In this document: one piece after another, positions 60,536 through 64,000 of the stretch
Layout: each line of letters opens with the position of its first letter
Numbering within the stretch: the first letter of the stretch is position 1
NCBI GenBank assembly: GCA_002633005.1
Contig: NMRA01000317.1
Coordinates: 1-64,000 of the forward strand
From: Phoronis australis
Taxonomy: Eukaryota > Phoronida > Phoronidae
Length of the DNA: 64,000 bases
Reading direction: 5' to 3'
Notes under the pieces: model-generated
What the model saw: only the letters and a program-made list of their open reading frames with translations
Told to the model about the DNA's origin: nothing
The model's database searches: none
Program-made: the position numbers and the translations under genes

Positions 60536-60895
60536 TAGGTCACGTGGTGTAGCCAACAGATGGCGTGCAGACATGACTTAAATGTTTGCAACAAATTTCT
60601 ACACCCTATTGAGATTGATATATCCATATATACTGATTGGAGATCCAGGGTGAGGTGCCCACTACTAAGTCTGATTGATTTCTGTGTTTGACCAGTGGTC
60701 CCGATGGCTCAGTGGCTGCAGTAGAGCATCTGCACGGTTAGCAGAAGGTCCTGGGTTCGAGTCCCGGTCGGGGGCAGAAATCTTTTCGGACTTATATTCA
60801 TAAGGTCACGTGATGTGGCCAACAGATGGTGTGCAGACACGACTTAAATGTTTGCAACATATTTTCCACGCCATGTTGAGATTGACATATTCATA
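60536..60895 (+). repeat. tRNA-Thr-like repeat, copy 2, with an extra upstream tail
   Basis: The tRNA-like core at 60697-60776 is 80 nt with most stems paired (TCTGC/GCAGA anticodon stem, CTGGG/CCCGG T stem). The leader matches copy 1. Its tail (gtcacgtgatgtggccaac) also occurs upstream at 60538-60650, so the locus is a tail-leader-core-tail tandem partial dimer. Confidence 0.8.
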
Positions 60896-61639
60896 AGTTT
60901 CTGTGGTTACCAAGGATTTCAAAAAAGTATAGTTTTATGGGTCTACTATTGATACAGCTGCCTGCTGTATACCATAATCGTTTGCGACAGTTTTTCTACC
61001 TGTGGATAAAGTGAATTTGCCTCTCTATACAGTTGCTTATCTTCCTTGTGTTTTAAGAAAACATGTGATTACAATGATAAGTTTGGGATACAATTATTGT
61101 GCTAACCGGCATACGTAAAATCTCACGAAGTGCAGGCAAATTGATCTTTTCACTTTTAATGTGCCCACATATATGATATGGGCATGAGCTGTCTTCAACA
61201 TCTCTCGTGGCGCTTTTTATTGCCCATCTTTCCAGAGATTATTATTTTATCTTTATGTTATTTGTACACTCATATTTCTGTACCTTATCAGTCATAATAA
61301 ATGACATATCGCTTATACACGGTCTCCTTCGTATCTTTGGAAACGGAGCTTGCGACGCACCTATTGTTTTCGGGACATATTCCGAACATAAATACATATT
61401 ACAGTGGTCTCTGTGTGGCCGTTTGGTATCTGGTGTCTCCTGTACATTTTCCAAACCCCTTGTAGGATCATCATCTTCATTCGCTTTCTAATTACTACTA
61501 TTGCTGTGGACTCCAGTGGCAGTTTTATACGTTTGTCTCTGTATCTAGCCAGAGTTCCTTGATGGATTTTTATGAAATGTGGCAAATGTGTTTCTACTGA
61601 TATGTCAATGACATTTTCCATATTTCAGACAGATCTTTG

Positions 61640-61654
61640 CCCTCCCTAGTGGCC
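61640..61654 (-). promoter_or_regulatory. CTCF-like motif in a diverged repeat segment
   Basis: cctccctagtggcca, minus-strand core GGCCACTAGGGAGG, in a region (61150-61980) that resembles a worn copy of the modular repeat. Confidence 0.3.
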
Positions 61655-61996
61655 ATTGTTTTGTATTTTTGTGTCTTGGAGACATCTGCTTCCCTACTAG
61701 TATTTACTTACGTTAATTTTCGATCAGATCTGCTGTGGCGTCCTCTTGTGACAATTTCAATTATTGTATTTACTTTGTGTTAAAGGTGTTCGATGGATCT
61801 GCCATGCTTGATTATTTTAACGAGAGCACGACTGTTGTTGATTTTCAGACAGTTTCGACTGCTATGTCACCACATAGTGGAGTTTTTGTTTGGTTGTGTT
61901 TTCCTCAATATCTGCCTAGTTCCTTGAGGGGTGTTCATGAAGAGAGAGAGCAATTGTTTGGATAGATCTGACTATTGTTACTACTTTGATGTTGTT

Positions 61997-62142
61997 TGTA
62001 TTGCAAGTCAAAAGTATTCTGACGAAATGACTGGGAACTCCCTTTGTGATACTTGGGTGGGAGCCATATTCATTATCAAAGTACTTCTTTCCTGACCGAA
62101 AATGAAGGAAAATTAACAAGAAAGTTATCAAGGTGGCTAAGC
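61997..62142 (+). mobile_element. Tc1/mariner-like MITE, truncated
   Basis: Starts gcaagtcaaaagtattctga and follows the 44855 copy through gaccgaaaatgaag to caaggtggctaag, then stops where the modular repeat begins. The 3' end is missing. Confidence 0.7.
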
Positions 62143-62144
62143 GT

Positions 62145-63020
62145 TTTTATGCGCCCACATATTTATATGTGGACGCATTATGCCGTCAACTGCGTCTGGG
62201 CGGAGTCTGTCCAGCGTCCGTTTGGCGTCCGCTGCTCTGTCTCCAAAACCGTTTGACGTACGTTCATGAAATTTTGCTGATGTGTACCTTTTGTTGATGG
62301 AACGGCATGAACCAACGTTCGGATGGATCCGACTACTGGTATGCCCCCTAGTGGCAATTTTAGTTTTTTACGTTTACCTCTATCTCTAAAGATCTTCAAC
62401 GTATTTTTTTAAAATTTGGTATATAGGCATCTATTAATAAGATGACGGTATCCTCCCGTTTTCAAATGGATTCAACGTAGTTTGCACCACCTAGTGGCCA
62501 TTTTTGCTTTTTTTTTGGCGTATACCTCTCTACAAACCAAATCATTCTAAGGATGGTTTTGAAAATTGGCGTATATGTTCTCAGTTTGAAGAGGACGGTT
62601 GATGATGACAACTTTGACTACTCTGGCGCTTCCTAGTGGTAGTTTTGTTTCGTTTTGCGCCCATTGCTGCCTCTCCTAAACCCACTACAGGATCTTTATT
62701 AAATTTTGTAAGTTCATTTATATGAAGCTAACAGCAGATAATGACGACTTTCAGGCGCATCCAATGAACACTGTGCCCCCTAGTGGCAATTTCATTTCAT
62801 TCTGTTTTCCTTTGTTTCTCTGAAGTTCCATGACTGATTTCTATGAAATTTGGTGTTTAGCTTTCTATTAAAGAAGCAATGACATGTTCCCGTTTTCGGA
62901 CGGATTATATGTTTTTGTACCATGTAGTGACCATTTTTATGACACAAATAAGCAACCCTAAAAGCACACCATTTGCGATGCATTTGTGGGCGCATTTCAG
63001 CACTCTGCGTTGCTCTTGTT
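62145..63020 (-). repeat. Modular repeat with CTCF-like motifs, copy B (inverted)
   Basis: Reverse-complement relative of copies A1/A2. Cores at 62341, 62484, 62626, 62773 and a worn one at 62917, spaced 142-147 bp, all on the minus strand. It starts with ATGCGCCCACATATTTATAT and has an inverted TGTGGGCGCAT at 62981-62991; homology to A1 runs slightly past that point. Confidence 0.85.
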
Positions 63021-64000
63021 GTAATTAGAATGTTGCGGCCCTCATAATTATTACCCGTTATTTTTGCTGTTAACGAAATTAAACCGTTATGACGGAGAAA
63101 ACGGTATTTTTTCCGATTCCTTTTGTTGTGTACTGTATCTTTTATAAAAAAAACAAAATAGAGTGGAATGACTGTTATTCTGTTGTCTCAGCATGACAAA
63201 CACAGTTGTTGTCCATATCTCAGGTAAACAATAATGAAATGTATTGTTGCTTTGTACTTAATAGCTCATCAATTAAGCACTTGACAACCATTAACAAGTG
63301 GAGAAAACTAAATATGAAGGGATTGCTGTTGTGATCAATGAAGGATACCGAGTGACGGGTGTCCCTCAGGTTGTCATGTCAATCAATGTTTTAGCAGTAC
63401 TCTCCACGCGTTGCTGTGGAGATGGGGGCCCCATGCGTGCTCTCATTTCTACGTCACGCTGATTCCGTCGACATTATTGATCAATTCACAACAGATACTT
63501 CTGTTCAAAAAATATGCAGTTGACAAAGTCTGTTTTATATGTTTGTTTTTGCTTGTTGAGTTGTTCTACACATTTCGGCTATGCAATTGATATGCAGTAA
63601 TTGTTTTAACTGTGGTCAGTATGCACCTGTAAAAGGTTTAGGTTAAGAGACACTGTTGATCACCAAATGTTTTGATTTATGACTTCACCACTGAAACTTA
63701 TCAATAGTCCTGTCTGTTGGTGATATTGCTTTGTTTTATGATTTCATCTCTTAGACTTGTCAATAGAACCCATTTATTAAACCTAGAATATTATAATTTT
63801 TAATTAAAGTTTCTCTAACTCCTTTGTTCCACATAAAGCTGGTTCCAATGGTTGCACAGCGAAGTTAAGAAGTTGTACAATAATACAGACACGACATTAC
63901 TTGCATGTTGATCTGATGCTACAATGGCAAGTTTGTGAAATTGTAAAATTTTGTTTATTTTAACTTTGAAATTTGAGCATCCACATGGCGGACTGGTAGG
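63021..64000. other. Right edge, nothing recognised
   Basis: AT-rich. A slightly GC-richer patch at 63400-63480 has CTCCAC/GTGGAG inverted halves and a TACGTCA element; a promoter for a gene to the right is conceivable but unsupported. Confidence 0.3.

Noticed and set aside
61207-61621. Overlapping open frames on both strands
   Set aside because: They lie in a worn copy of the modular repeat and show no protein motif.

Overview
The window is intron-rich, AT-rich eukaryotic DNA with short exons, GT-AG introns, minisatellites, SINEs and foldback elements. Gene content and repeat style suggest a bilaterian invertebrate, probably marine (a mollusc, annelid, brachiopod or hemichordate would fit). 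I cannot name the species. Three single-N joins (5602, 37179, 37999) show a draft assembly, and two of them are flanked by near-identical sequence that looks like an unmerged overlap or second haplotype.

Region 1 (about 860-33527, + strand) is the 3' part of a perlecan gene (HSPG2-like). I resolve 32 exons totalling 4,823 coding bases. They stay in one frame (1,607 codons plus a stop) and encode ten immunoglobulin domains followed by LG1-EGF-EGF-LG2-EGF-EGF-LG3, the domain V order of perlecan. The 5' part lies left of the window. Every Ig domain is bounded by phase-1 introns, while introns inside Ig domains vary in position and phase. Two introns hold decayed duplicates of neighbouring exons: a ~70-bp tandem array derived from an Ig exon (12.97-13.45 kb) and an EGF exon copy (30.06-30.19 kb).

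Region 2 (33.5-38.6 kb) is the tail-to-tail intergenic space: the 3' UTR, a non-LTR retrotransposon relic, and a repeat whose ~143-bp modules each carry a CTCF-like CCACTAGNNGGC motif.

Region 3 (38571-45361, - strand) is a complete ten-exon AGXT-type alanine-glyoxylate/serine-pyruvate aminotransferase of 394 codons, ending in Ala-Arg-Leu, a PTS1-like peroxisomal signal. It converges on the perlecan gene; I see no functional link between the two.

Region 4 (45.4-64 kb) has no gene I can support. It holds a tRNA-derived SINE with 12-bp target-site duplications, a GC-rich hairpin-forming island (48.6-48.74 kb), a foldback made of 21-22 bp units (52.66-52.99 kb), a tRNA-Thr-like repeat (60.7 kb) and a second CTCF-like array in opposite orientation (62.3-62.9 kb), so that AGXT lies between convergent arrays. 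Tc1/mariner-like short elements, a Harbinger-like MITE and a ~250-bp four-copy family are scattered across the window.
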